Positions 1-7,642 of a stretch of 64,000 nucleotides of DNA are shown one piece after another (position 1 is the first letter of the stretch; each line of letters starts with the position of its first letter). A program made the translations under genes and the position numbers. The stretch comes from PHAA01 sp964457945. GTDB lineage: Bacteria; Bacillota; Syntrophomonadia; Syntrophomonadales; Syntrophomonadaceae. The notes beneath the pieces are model-generated. The model made no database searches, had not been told where the DNA came from, and saw only the letters and a program-made list of their open reading frames with translations. The stretch lies in contig CAYWFX010000005.1 of NCBI GenBank assembly GCA_964457945.1, forward strand, positions 62,001 to 126,000, in the 5' to 3' direction.

Positions 1-106
1 TGTATTCAAAATTATGTTGTTGAAAATTTTCATCATTTAAACTCCAGCTTACAAATATACCATTATTTATATAATACACCATTTGTTAAGAAGAAGTTAC
101 TGCTAA

Positions 107-286
107 TTACAATGATAAGGCGCAGTACTCGTTATCAACATTGATTATGGAATAGGTGCCATAGGCAACTGTTGATAACTCCAGGTTCACATTATCCATA
201 TACCATGTGCCGTAAATAGCAATTTTAAATTGCCCATTATGAGCACAATTATGTTTGCGGAAACTGAAATCAAAGGTGAAAGTCAT
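107..286 (-). CDS. possible small ORF of 59 aa, unknown
   Basis: An uninterrupted minus-strand ORF begins with ATG at 286 and ends with TAA at 107. The predicted product (MTFTFDFSFRKHNCAHNG...) has an ordinary amino-acid mix with aromatic and Asn/Asp-rich stretches and no membrane segment. No convincing Shine-Dalgarno sequence precedes it, and it overlaps two palindromic segments, so it may be an accident of a structured non-coding region or the tail of a decayed gene. I do not recognise the protein. Confidence 0.25.
   Translation of the reverse strand: MTFTFDFSFRKHNCAHNGQFKIAIYGTWYMDNVNLELSTVAYGTYSIINVDNEYCALSL
131..233. repeat. cluster of inverted repeats in the gene-free left end
   Basis: The first 450 bases carry no gene I can support apart from the doubtful 59-aa ORF. 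They contain a perfect 10-bp inverted repeat, GTTATCAACA at 131-140 and TGTTGATAAC at 170-179. Within its loop a shorter TATGG/CCATA pair is nested. A second near-perfect palindrome, GCAATTT-T-AAATTGC, lies at 219-233. These could be an RNA hairpin, a protein binding site or the remains of a mobile palindromic element. The rest of the stretch is AT-rich without clear signals. Confidence 0.5.
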
Positions 287-450
287 TTGTTATGGCTATA
301 ATGCGTAACGATTATAGATGACATTCCGTCTGATTAAATGGACAGTTGAAATTAAGAAGGATTGACCGGCTCAACGACTTAAATGCAAGAACATAAAAAT
401 CTATAAAATCATAAAAGGTACATTATCACTAAGAAGTTTAGGGGAGAAAA

Positions 451-1320
451 ATGAAACCAGACATTGATTTAGAAAATCCAATAGTAAAACAGGCTATAAA
501 ATATTACCGAAATAAGGTAGTTAAAGCTCTTGAAGTGTCTCAAAAAGTTGAAAGTGCAGTTATTCCAATCTTCCATGTACCTAAATTTAGAAATAAAATG
601 GTACAAATTGCATCAGGGGTCTTAGTTAAAATAAAAGAAGAGTATTTTGTTTTTAGTGCTTCCCATGTTTTTGATAACATGAGGCAGTATCAGCTATTAG
701 TTTCAGATGGCACAGGGGGTGCAGTACAGTCAATCGCTGGCGATCGTTTCAGCAGTATCAAAGGGAAATCGGGTACACATTCAGACGACCCTATTGATGC
801 TTCGGTTTTTCATATCCAATCATCGATTTCAACTACATTAAAACAATATGCTATTGCGTTAGATGATTTTGATTTATTTCCCCCAGAAAGCAACAAATCA
901 ATTTATATCGTTGCGGGGTTTAGAGCTAAAAAGGCAAAGGTTAGAGGAAATACCGTACGTTCGGAACGAGAAGGGTTTCCTTCCATGGAAATAACAAATC
1001 AACAATATTCACAGCTAGGAATTGATTCTAAATATCATATTGCATTAGCTGGTGAGGATCAAATTTTGTTGAATGGTAAATGGGAAACATCACCTACACT
1101 GAGAGGGTTTAGTGGTGGGGCAATTATTAGGGTTGATGGGATATCAATACATAAAGAAGATTCTGATACTTCAAAACAATTGTTAACTGGAATTTTCATC
1201 GAACAGCGCAAAGAAAAAAACAATGAAATAGGTGTATTAATTGGAACTAAAATAGGTGTCCATCTTGGCTTGATTGACAAATTTATCCCAGAATTGACTG
1301 CTGATTTATGGGCGCATTGA
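451..1320 (+). CDS. trypsin-like serine protease domain protein
   Basis: A 289-aa soluble protein with the three motif regions of the chymotrypsin/trypsin fold in order: His72 in FSASHVFD, Asp116 in DDPIDASVF and Ser221 in RGFSGGAI, each in the expected strand-like setting. No signal peptide or membrane segment is visible, so it probably acts in the cytoplasm. The start ATG follows a good AGGGGAG site. Stand-alone trypsin-like domains of this kind occur in accessory and anti-phage loci, but no partner effector survives next to it. The gene ends right where an IS66 transposase remnant begins on the other strand, so its last residues (about LWAH) may have been altered by the insertion. The fold call is from motifs. 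The biological role is unknown. Confidence 0.7.
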   Translation: MKPDIDLENPIVKQAIKYYRNKVVKALEVSQKVESAVIPIFHVPKFRNKMVQIASGVLVKIKEEYFVFSASHVFDNMRQYQLLVSDGTGGAVQSIAGDRFSSIKGKSGTHSDDPIDASVFHIQSSISTTLKQYAIALDDFDLFPPESNKSIYIVAGFRAKKAKVRGNTVRSEREGFPSMEITNQQYSQLGIDSKYHIALAGEDQILLNGKWETSPTLRGFSGGAIIRVDGISIHKEDSDTSKQLLTGIFIEQRKEKNNEIGVLIGTKIGVHLGLIDKFIPELTADLWAH

Positions 1321-1329
1321 TAGCAATGC

Positions 1330-1434
1330 ACACCCATCCTGGGAACGAAAACCACCAGAAACCTTTTGTTGTGTCTTACTCATTCGGATGTCCCGTTCGG
1401 CCAAATTATTATCAAACGGAACCTCCGGTATGGG
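1330..1434 (-). mobile_element. IS66-family transposase remnant (C-terminal fragment)
   Basis: Read on the minus strand from 1434, the DNA encodes PEVPFDNNLAERDIRMSKTQ, then QKVSGGFRSQDGC. This matches the highly conserved C-terminal block of IS66 transposases (VPFDNN.AERD.RM.K.QQK.SG.FR...G). A stop codon lies directly upstream in the same frame, and similarity is lost after the FRSQDGC segment, so only about 35 codons remain. It is clearly non-functional. It overlaps or abuts the end of the protease gene and marks an old insertion and deletion event in this accessory stretch. Confidence 0.8.
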
Positions 1435-1578
1435 TTACACCGGTGTAAACTGGGATGGAACATTGTTTTTGTAATGCTTTGTTAGAATAAAGTGGACAAC
1501 TAAAATTTAAACTACCCCATGATTTCCAAATTTATGTGAATGATTTGCCTATTTAGAAATGAAAGGGGCAAGTATATC

Positions 1579-2605
1579 GTGTTTAAGATTCTTATTGATA
1601 CTTGTGTTTGGTTAGACCTAGCTAAGGATTATCAGCAACAGCCAATTTTAATGACACTTGAAGAACTCATTCAGCAGGGAGAAGTTGAGCTTATTTTGCC
1701 ACGTACAGTAATCGATGAATTTTATCGTAATAAGGCTCGCATTGTCCAGGAAAATAGCAGAAGCATATCTAGTACTATTAAACGAGTTAAGGCGGTCGTA
1801 GATAAATTTGGTGACCCACAGCAAAAACAAATCGTAATATCAAATCTAAATGACGTTGATCAGCGCCTCCCATCCATATCGGAATCGGTTGAGGATACAA
1901 TTAGCAGGATAGAGATGATATTTTCTAATACACCTATAATTGAAATTCCCGATTCAGTAAAGATTAGCGCCGCTCAACGTGCAATTGATGAGCGTGCTCC
2001 ATTTCACAGACAGCGTAATGGTATTAACGATGCAATTTTAATTGAGGTTTATGCAGAAATGGTTAAGGCTAAAACCAAAACTCGATGTAAATATGCATTT
2101 ATATCTCACAATACTAAGGATTTTAGTCATCCAAGTGATAGCAATATACTACCGCACCCTGATAGCGGATTATTTTTCAAATAAATCATTTTATTTTATT
2201 AAATTGAGCGATGCACTACGTAGTATTAATCCTGATTTATTTGATGATTCTATTAGTGATCTGGAGTGGGTTGAAACACCTAGGAAATTTAGCGAAATTG
2301 TTGAAGCAATTGAAACGCTATTTGATAAAGTCTGGTATAATCGACATCAGTTTTTAAAGGAGCAAATTAATGAAGGTATTGTCAAAATAGTTGATAAGGA
2401 GACATTCCCCATAAAAGATCATAAAACTCGTCCGATTCAAAAAGATATTTGGGAAGGTGCATTGAAAGCGGCTGCAAAAATCGAAGCAAGATATGGATCA
2501 GAGAACCTTGGACCTTGGGATGATTTTGAGTGGGGTATGATTAATGGTAAGCTATCTGCATTGCGCTGGGTATTAGGTGATGAATGGGATATGTTAGATA
2601 CTTAA
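1579..2605 (+). pseudogene. PIN-domain (DUF4935-like) protein, frameshifted
   Basis: The first part (1579-2184) encodes a PIN-type nuclease fold: VFKILIDTCVWLDLAKD with the first acidic residue, a VIDEF helix, then NGINDAILIEVY and FISHNTKDFS. I chose the GTG at 1579, ten bases after AAAGGGG, over the ATG at 1540. The frame stops at 2184 after ILPHPDSGLFFK. The +2 frame continues the same protein as IADYFSNKSFYFIKLSDALR to a conserved-looking tail, GKLSALRWVLGDEWDMLDT, ending at 2605. Joining HPD to IADYF needs two extra bases near 2168-2170, consistent with loss of one TA unit from GATATAGCG. It is either a recent natural frameshift or a sequence error. PIN domains usually cut RNA, and no antitoxin gene is adjacent. 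Confidence 0.7.
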
Positions 2606-2757
2606 ATATTAAGCATAAATCGGGCGGTTGCTGGGGGAAACTCCATGAGGGAGATCCTAAATGAGCACTCCATTATTCCATATACCTATTAGGCTAATAA
2701 CATGAGTGCTTGGAAATATGGGATACGAATTATTATATTTTAAAAAGGAGCACATAT

Positions 2758-3369
2758 ATGAATATTACGCTTCGAATAGAGGACGAGAAAGATTTTAGAA
2801 CAATAGAAAATTTGACTAGAGAGGCATTTTGGAATGTTTATAGACCAGGCTGCAACGAGCATTTTATTTTGCACAAATTGAGAAGTTCTCAAGCATTTAT
2901 AAAAGAACTTGACTTTGTTGCAGAACTTGGCGGAGAAATCGTTGGAAATATTGTATATAGTAAAGCTATCGTTGTAGATAATGCAGGTATTAAGCAAGAA
3001 GTAATTGGATTTGGACCAATTAGTGTTTTACCGTCCTACCAAAAGCAGGGAATTGGTGCAAAACTAATTGAACATACTGTTGAAATTGCAAGAGAAATGG
3101 GGTTTAAAGCCATTATTATTTTTGGAGATCCCTCCTATTACCATCGTTTTGGATTTGAAAATGCAGAAAAGTATGACATACATACAGAGGAGGGAGAAAA
3201 CTTTGAACCTTTTATGGCAAAAGAATTGTATGCTGGAAGCCTGCAAGGAATAATGGGCAGATTTTTTGAGGACGAAGCTTTCAATGTAAACGAAGAAGAA
3301 TTTGAATTATTCGATAAAGAGTTTACAGCAAAAGAAAAGAAAGTTACTGATACACAGTTGTTTAAATAG
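2758..3369 (+). CDS. GNAT-family N-acetyltransferase
   Basis: A 203-aa protein with the GNAT acyl-CoA-binding core: FGPISVLPSYQKQGIGAKLI (motif A, Q/R-x-x-G-x-G/A type) around residues 85-105, followed by GFKAIIIFGDPSYYHRFGF (motif B), typical of the YhbS-like group. The start is the ATG at 2758 because AAAAAGGAG lies eight bases upstream. An ATG 48 bases earlier has no such site. The C-terminal 70 residues are rich in Glu and aromatic residues and finish the fold. It probably acetylates a small amine or a protein N-terminus, but the substrate cannot be predicted. It stands alone between broken genes. Confidence 0.8.
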   Translation: MNITLRIEDEKDFRTIENLTREAFWNVYRPGCNEHFILHKLRSSQAFIKELDFVAELGGEIVGNIVYSKAIVVDNAGIKQEVIGFGPISVLPSYQKQGIGAKLIEHTVEIAREMGFKAIIIFGDPSYYHRFGFENAEKYDIHTEEGENFEPFMAKELYAGSLQGIMGRFFEDEAFNVNEEEFELFDKEFTAKEKKVTDTQLFK

Positions 3370-3370
3370 C

Positions 3371-3556
3371 ATACGATTGGCAGATGCGGCTTTGTCCCGT
3401 TTGGATTGTCTGCCGCATGAATTTGTGGTTTTTGAGGATTCGTTACATGCGCTGCTTACCCTGCTGAATACGGAATTCATTGGTTGGGGCGTGCATGATG
3501 CTTCTGCGGAGGCGGAACTGGATCAGGTGCAGGAAATAAGAGACCGATTTATATGA
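3371..3556 (+). pseudogene. HAD-family phosphatase, C-terminal remnant
   Basis: This frame carries LPHEFVVFEDSLHALLTLLN and IGWGVHDASAEAELDQVQEI, which resemble the last motif of HAD phosphatases of the beta-phosphoglucomutase type (x-FEDS-x-x-AL... with a GV.D segment). The N-terminal nucleophile motif DxDGT and the cap domain are missing, and the fragment begins directly after the acetyltransferase stop codon. It is a truncated gene left by deletion, probably at the same event that joined it to the upstream gene. Confidence 0.6.
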
Positions 3557-3612
3557 AATTTCGCAGAATTAATTAGTGATATAGAGAAGGTATAAATACG
3601 CACACAAGGGAG

Positions 3613-3640
3613 ACACAAGGGGACGCTTCTTTCGTCCGTT
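3613..3640. repeat. REP-like hairpin GGACG-loop-CGTCC
   Basis: The sequence ACACAAGGGGACG, then CTTCTTT, then CGTCC (arms 3621-3625 and 3633-3637) resembles the short GGGGAC...TTCTTT...GTCC palindromes scattered in many Clostridia genomes and often associated with REP-type transposases. It could also act as a weak terminator for the upstream remnant, although only three T bases follow. This is recognition from memory; a genome-wide count would be needed to call it a repeat family. Confidence 0.35.
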
Positions 3641-3684
3641 TAAGCACCTTATGTATGTGGCGGGAGATGAGATGAAAGGTAAGC

Positions 3685-4677
3685 ATGTTTATTAATAAAA
3701 CAGGAGAGCAACCCCGGTTATGGGGAGATAAACGCTATCATAATTTAAACTACCATCTACGGGAGAAGTACGGAGAGAAAGTATCTAAAATCTCTTTAGA
3801 TGCCGGTTTTAGCTGTCCCAATCGGGATGGCTCACTGGCAAGGAATGGCTGCGCATTTTGCAGTGATCGTGGATCGGGAGATTTTGTGGCGGCGCCGCAG
3901 GAGTCTCTGACTGAACAGTTTCGACAGGGTCAGGAAATAATGCGAAAAAAATGGCCGGGGCAGAAGTATATTGCCCATCTGCAGGCTTTTACCAATACCT
4001 ACGCACCAGTTGAAACCCTCAGGAAAACATATCAAATAGCATTGGCGCAACCCGGTGTGGAAGGAATAGCTATTTCTACCCGACCTGATTGTTTACCGGA
4101 AGAAGTCCTGGATCTGTTAACTGAGATTAATCAAGCGACCTATCTTTGGGTGGAACTAGGTTTGCAAACAATTCATAAGCGTAGCTCAAATATGTTAAAT
4201 ATGCATTATGATTATGATGATTTTATACAAGCACTTAATGGATTACAGCTGAGAAAGATTGAAACCTGTGCTCACATTATCCTGGGACTGCCGGGTGAAG
4301 AAGAAGAGGATATGCTAGCAACAGCTCAAGCCCTGTCTTCGTTGCCCATTCAGGGCCTCAAGATTCACCTTTTACATCTAATGAAAAATACTCCCCTGGC
4401 AGATATCTACGCCCGCCAACCTTTTGCATTTTTAAAACAGGATAACTACGTTAAACTGGTAGTTAATATTTTAGAAATTTTGCCTCCCCAGATGATTATT
4501 CATCGCCTGACGGGTGACAGTCCAAGGGACTTAATTATAGGGCCAACCTGGAGTTTGAGGAAAAGGCAGGTACTTAATGATATTGATAGTGAATTAAAAT
4601 TAAGGAATAGCTGGCAGGGGAAGTACTACTATTCTAATTCTTGTTTACTCAATGAGGTAAATAAAACAAATCCATAA
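3685..4677 (+). CDS. TIGR01212-family radical SAM protein (YtqA-like)
   Basis: A 330-aa radical SAM enzyme of the family that includes Bacillus YtqA and E. coli YhcC. Near the N-terminus, GFSCPNRDGSLARNGCAFCS supplies Cys44, Cys56 and Cys59, the widely spaced cluster motif characteristic of this family in place of the usual CxxxCxxC. Further landmarks are FQAFTNTYAP-like QAFTNTYAPVETLR, STRPDCLPEEVL, VELGLQT and HIILGLPGEEEEDML. It ends with the family's HRLTGDSP segment and a basic tail. Length is normal. The ATG at 3685 is preceded by AAAGG. The cellular substrate of the family is not settled as far as I know. The gene is intact, unlike its neighbours on both sides. Confidence 0.88.
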   Translation: MFINKTGEQPRLWGDKRYHNLNYHLREKYGEKVSKISLDAGFSCPNRDGSLARNGCAFCSDRGSGDFVAAPQESLTEQFRQGQEIMRKKWPGQKYIAHLQAFTNTYAPVETLRKTYQIALAQPGVEGIAISTRPDCLPEEVLDLLTEINQATYLWVELGLQTIHKRSSNMLNMHYDYDDFIQALNGLQLRKIETCAHIILGLPGEEEEDMLATAQALSSLPIQGLKIHLLHLMKNTPLADIYARQPFAFLKQDNYVKLVVNILEILPPQMIIHRLTGDSPRDLIIGPTWSLRKRQVLNDIDSELKLRNSWQGKYYYSNSCLLNEVNKTNP

Positions 4678-4780
4678 AATTCCAGCTACAGTAACTAAAC
4701 TCGGGTGAAATCCCACTATGAACGTTGATTACCGAATTAAATACCCGTGGTGCAAATTGGAAACAATAATGTATTGGTCA

Positions 4781-4990
4781 CAAAAACAAGGATATGAGCT
4801 TATGCAATTCTGTACTCAGCGATTAAAAGAACAAGGGTTTGACAATGCATTTCTTTGGGTCCTAAAATATAATGAACGGGCTATACAATTTTATAATAAA
4901 ATAGGTTACATCAATGACGGCGCAACCATTGAAGTTCCGCTGGATGACAAAATTCTCACCAATTTACGCTATTGTATAGCTTTGCGGTAA
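4781..4990 (+). pseudogene. GNAT acetyltransferase, C-terminal remnant
   Basis: From about residue 22 of this frame the sequence reads GYELMQFCTQRLKEQGFDNA, then FLWVLKYNERAIQFYNKIGY and a basic end. This is the second half of a GNAT domain (motif B, LWVL..N.RAI.FY.K.GY). The first half, including the front of the acyl-CoA-binding motif, is replaced by unrelated codons. No ribosome binding site is present. It is a non-functional stub, the second GNAT-related sequence within 2.5 kb. Confidence 0.65.
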
Positions 4991-5064
4991 TTAATATTTG
5001 AGCTGTTTTGTCTGGGATTGGTTTATACTATCTTTACGTAAAACATTAAAAATGGAGGAAGAAA

Positions 5065-5148
5065 ATGAACTTTATTGGGCTTGGTGACCAGGAGATAGAA
5101 ATAGAAGCATTAAAGTTTAAAATTCTGGTTAATGTTGAATCAATATAG
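5065..5148 (+). CDS. possible 27-aa small protein or leader upstream of ABC exporter
   Basis: ATG at 5065 follows a strong GGAGGA site with ideal spacing and opens a 27-codon frame (MNFIGLGDQEIEIEALKFKI...) that stops at 5148, 12 bases before the permease gene. The peptide is acidic and not membrane-like. It may be a genuine small protein, a translated leader coupling expression of the exporter, or a trimmed gene start. The ribosome binding site is the only positive evidence. Confidence 0.35.
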   Translation: MNFIGLGDQEIEIEALKFKILVNVESI

Positions 5149-5160
5149 GGGGAAAACAGA

Positions 5161-5949
5161 ATGAAATTTCTAGCCGTAGTGCAGAGAGAATTCCAGGAAA
5201 ATGTGCGCAACCATAAATTCATATTTCTGGTCATGTTTATTTTTGGCGGCATTTTGATGGCATTATATACGGAGGTCGGTCCCACAGCCAATTCCAAAAG
5301 CGTGTTAGATCCATTTTTTGAACTGTTTGCGATTTTATGCCCATTAATCGGAATATTTTCGGCTATGGATTCGGTGGTGGGTGAAAAAGAAAAGGGCACC
5401 CTGGAATTAGTCTTGTCGAAGCCGATTTCTCGAACCAATTTGCTATTTGGAAAATTCGTCACTTATGTACTTATTATCGTGCCACTGCTGGTGGCCGAAC
5501 TGGTTATAGCCTATTTCTGGGCGCAGTACTCAGGAATTTCAACCCTGCGCTGGCATCTCGACATGCCTCCCTTCACACAATGGATGGCAATGGTAGGAAT
5601 TGTAACTATGGTTAGTATGTATTATGTAGCCTTAACCATATTAATCTCTCTTTTTGCTCGGAGTACTGCCACCGCAGGTTTGATGGGGATAGTTTTCATG
5701 GCTCCTGCTCATCCCTTGGGAGGCGAGTTTCTGCGCATAGTAGGGACGATAGTGGGAATTAATGATTTTGGACAGGTGCCGGTACTGATCCGCTGCGTCT
5801 TAAGTGTGTTTTCTAAATATCAGAAGTTCGCCATGACCAGCCCGCTTGATGCCTGGATATGTGTAATCTCGTTGCTGCTCTTGACAGCTTTTCTCTTGTT
5901 CCTCAGCGGGCAAATATTTAACCGTCAAAATATTACTTTTAGGATGTAA
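5161..5949 (+). CDS. ABC-2 type transporter permease
   Basis: A 262-aa integral membrane protein with about six hydrophobic segments (near residues 18-38, 55-75, 100-122, 142-168, 170-195, 235-252). The segment SVVGEKEKGTLELVLSKPIS after the second membrane helix is the typical coupling region of ABC-2 exporters of the NosY/GldF type. It forms an operon with the ATPase gene 12 bases downstream. A two-component system follows directly, so its expression may answer to an envelope signal. The exported substrate cannot be predicted from sequence. Confidence 0.85.
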   Translation: MKFLAVVQREFQENVRNHKFIFLVMFIFGGILMALYTEVGPTANSKSVLDPFFELFAILCPLIGIFSAMDSVVGEKEKGTLELVLSKPISRTNLLFGKFVTYVLIIVPLLVAELVIAYFWAQYSGISTLRWHLDMPPFTQWMAMVGIVTMVSMYYVALTILISLFARSTATAGLMGIVFMAPAHPLGGEFLRIVGTIVGINDFGQVPVLIRCVLSVFSKYQKFAMTSPLDAWICVISLLLLTAFLLFLSGQIFNRQNITFRM

Positions 5950-5961
5950 GGGGGAAGAGAT

Positions 5962-6894
5962 ATGAGTATAAACGCAATAGAAGTTAAAAATCTGAGCAAG
6001 AGTTACCGCAAAGTAAAAGCGGTTGATAATATCAGCTTTAATGTAAAAGCAGGCAGTTCCTTTGGTTTACTGGGACTTAATGGAGCCGGGAAAACGACAA
6101 CCCTCAAAATGCTGGTTAGCTTGATTCAACCAGATAGCGGTACCGCGACGGTATCAGGACATGATATTCGCCAAAAGCCGATGGAAGTCCGTCGGAGCAT
6201 CGGCTACGTTTCGGAGAACCCCAGCTTCTATACCCGAATGACTGCTATGGAAACATTGCGTTATCTCTGCAAGTTGCTGGATGTTCCCGACAGTAAAAGG
6301 GAACAGCGTATTGAAAGTAATTTGCAGCTAGTGGGGCTTACGGATAAAAAGGATCTTTATATAGGCGGCTATTCGCGGGGCATGAGACATCGTCTTTCCT
6401 TGGCCCAAGCCTTATTGTCAGAACCGGGAATACTATTTCTGGATGAACCTACTCTGGGATTAGATCCCCTAGGCGCTAAAAACATGCGCGATTTAATTAG
6501 CCGGCTAAAAAGTGAAAAAGAGGTCACTATCGTGATGTCATCGCATGTGCTGCCTGAAGTGGAGGCCATATGCAGTGAAGTAGGTATTTTTGACCATGGC
6601 AAATTAATTGCTCAGGATAGCGTGGAACACTTGCGCAATACGGCTAGCGATACAATCAATTTAGAAGTGGTATTAATCCAGCCCACGGAGCACTTAGTAA
6701 AGAACTTGCTGGAATTGAGTTTTGTCAATGATGTAAAAATGGAAGGGAACCGCCTTAAAATAAATGCACGGAAAGAGGGGGAAATTCGCCCTAAAATATT
6801 AGATGCGATCTATCAATTTAACCCTCAAATTCTCTCTTATGGCATACAGGAAAGCAGCCTGGAGGATATACTCTTAAGGATATTAAAGAGATAG
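5962..6894 (+). CDS. ABC transporter ATP-binding protein
   Basis: A 310-aa ABC ATPase that pairs with the preceding permease. Walker A is GLNGAGKTT near residue 38, the Q-loop region is GYVSENPSFYTRMT, the signature is GGYSRGMRHRLSLAQAL, Walker B is ILFLDEPTLGLDP, and the switch His is in VMSSHVL. A roughly 90-residue C-terminal extension after the nucleotide-binding domain is typical of CcmA-like export ATPases. The start ATG at 5962 follows GGGGGAAGAG. A clear terminator ends the transcript just downstream. Confidence 0.9.
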   Translation: MSINAIEVKNLSKSYRKVKAVDNISFNVKAGSSFGLLGLNGAGKTTTLKMLVSLIQPDSGTATVSGHDIRQKPMEVRRSIGYVSENPSFYTRMTAMETLRYLCKLLDVPDSKREQRIESNLQLVGLTDKKDLYIGGYSRGMRHRLSLAQALLSEPGILFLDEPTLGLDPLGAKNMRDLISRLKSEKEVTIVMSSHVLPEVEAICSEVGIFDHGKLIAQDSVEHLRNTASDTINLEVVLIQPTEHLVKNLLELSFVNDVKMEGNRLKINARKEGEIRPKILDAIYQFNPQILSYGIQESSLEDILLRILKR

Positions 6895-6910
6895 AATGAC
6901 ATTGATACGC

Positions 6911-6935
6911 CTCCCGGTTTGACCGGGGGTTTTTT
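6911..6935 (+). terminator. intrinsic terminator after ABC exporter operon
   Basis: A GC-rich stem, CTCCCGGT at 6911-6918 with ACCGGGGG at 6922-6929 and a short TTGA-type loop, is followed by six T bases. It lies just after the ATPase stop codon and before the response regulator gene. Confidence 0.85.
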
Positions 6936-6956
6936 GGATTTGCGGGGAGGGAAGAT

Positions 6957-7640
6957 ATGAGCCAACTGCTTTTGCTGGTGGAAGATGAGGAATCACTTCG
7001 ATCAATGCTGCGGGAACATTTTATATCTGAAGGCTTTCAGGTAATGGAAGCCAGGGACGGTCAGGAAGCCCTTAGAATATGGGGTGAACATAAGCCTGCC
7101 CTGATAGTCTTGGATATTATGCTGCCTGTTTTATCCGGTATCGAGGTGTTGAAACAGGTAAGAAGCCGGGATAATACCCCGATTATTATGCTGACAGCTC
7201 GTGCTGATGAGGTGGATAAGCTCTTGGGCCTGGAACTAGGGGCGGATGACTATCTTAGCAAACCATTTTCTCCCCGGGAGCTAAGCGCTCGGGTGCGCGC
7301 CATCTTGAGGCGTTCGCAGCGAGGAGATAACATCCTCCAGACTTCCTTCAATACACTTACCATTGATATAAGTCGATTTGAGGCTTATTTGGGTGCAAAT
7401 CTTCTACCCCTTACCGCTACCGAGTTTAAGATTCTCTCCCTTTTAATCGAGCACCCAGGTCAGGTTTTTTCCCGCCTGCAGATTCTGGAACGAACCCTGG
7501 GCGATATTTATGAGGGTTATGAAAGAACTATTGATACCCATATAAGCAATCTGCGCCGTAAAATGGAAGCGGTTTCTTCCCAGGATGTAAAAATCAAAAC
7601 TGTGTACGGGGTGGGCTACAAATTGGTGGAGGAGGAATAG
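6957..7640 (+). CDS. OmpR-family response regulator
   Basis: A 227-aa two-domain regulator. The receiver domain (residues 1-118) has the acidic pocket VEDEE at 8-12, the phospho-acceptor Asp53 in VLDIMLP, Thr80 in MLTAR and Lys102 in LSKPF. The C-terminal winged-helix domain (about 130-225) ends with the recognition helix region TIDTHISNLRRKM and GVGYKL. It is followed after two bases by its cognate kinase. Lying right behind an ABC exporter suggests, but does not prove, that it controls that exporter. Confidence 0.93.
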   Translation: MSQLLLLVEDEESLRSMLREHFISEGFQVMEARDGQEALRIWGEHKPALIVLDIMLPVLSGIEVLKQVRSRDNTPIIMLTARADEVDKLLGLELGADDYLSKPFSPRELSARVRAILRRSQRGDNILQTSFNTLTIDISRFEAYLGANLLPLTATEFKILSLLIEHPGQVFSRLQILERTLGDIYEGYERTIDTHISNLRRKMEAVSSQDVKIKTVYGVGYKLVEEE

Positions 7641-7642
7641 GA

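Noticed and set aside
1059..1355. 98-aa minus-strand frame over the protease gene
   Set aside because: It is in a different frame from the genuine IS66 fragment and only mirrors the protease coding sequence.
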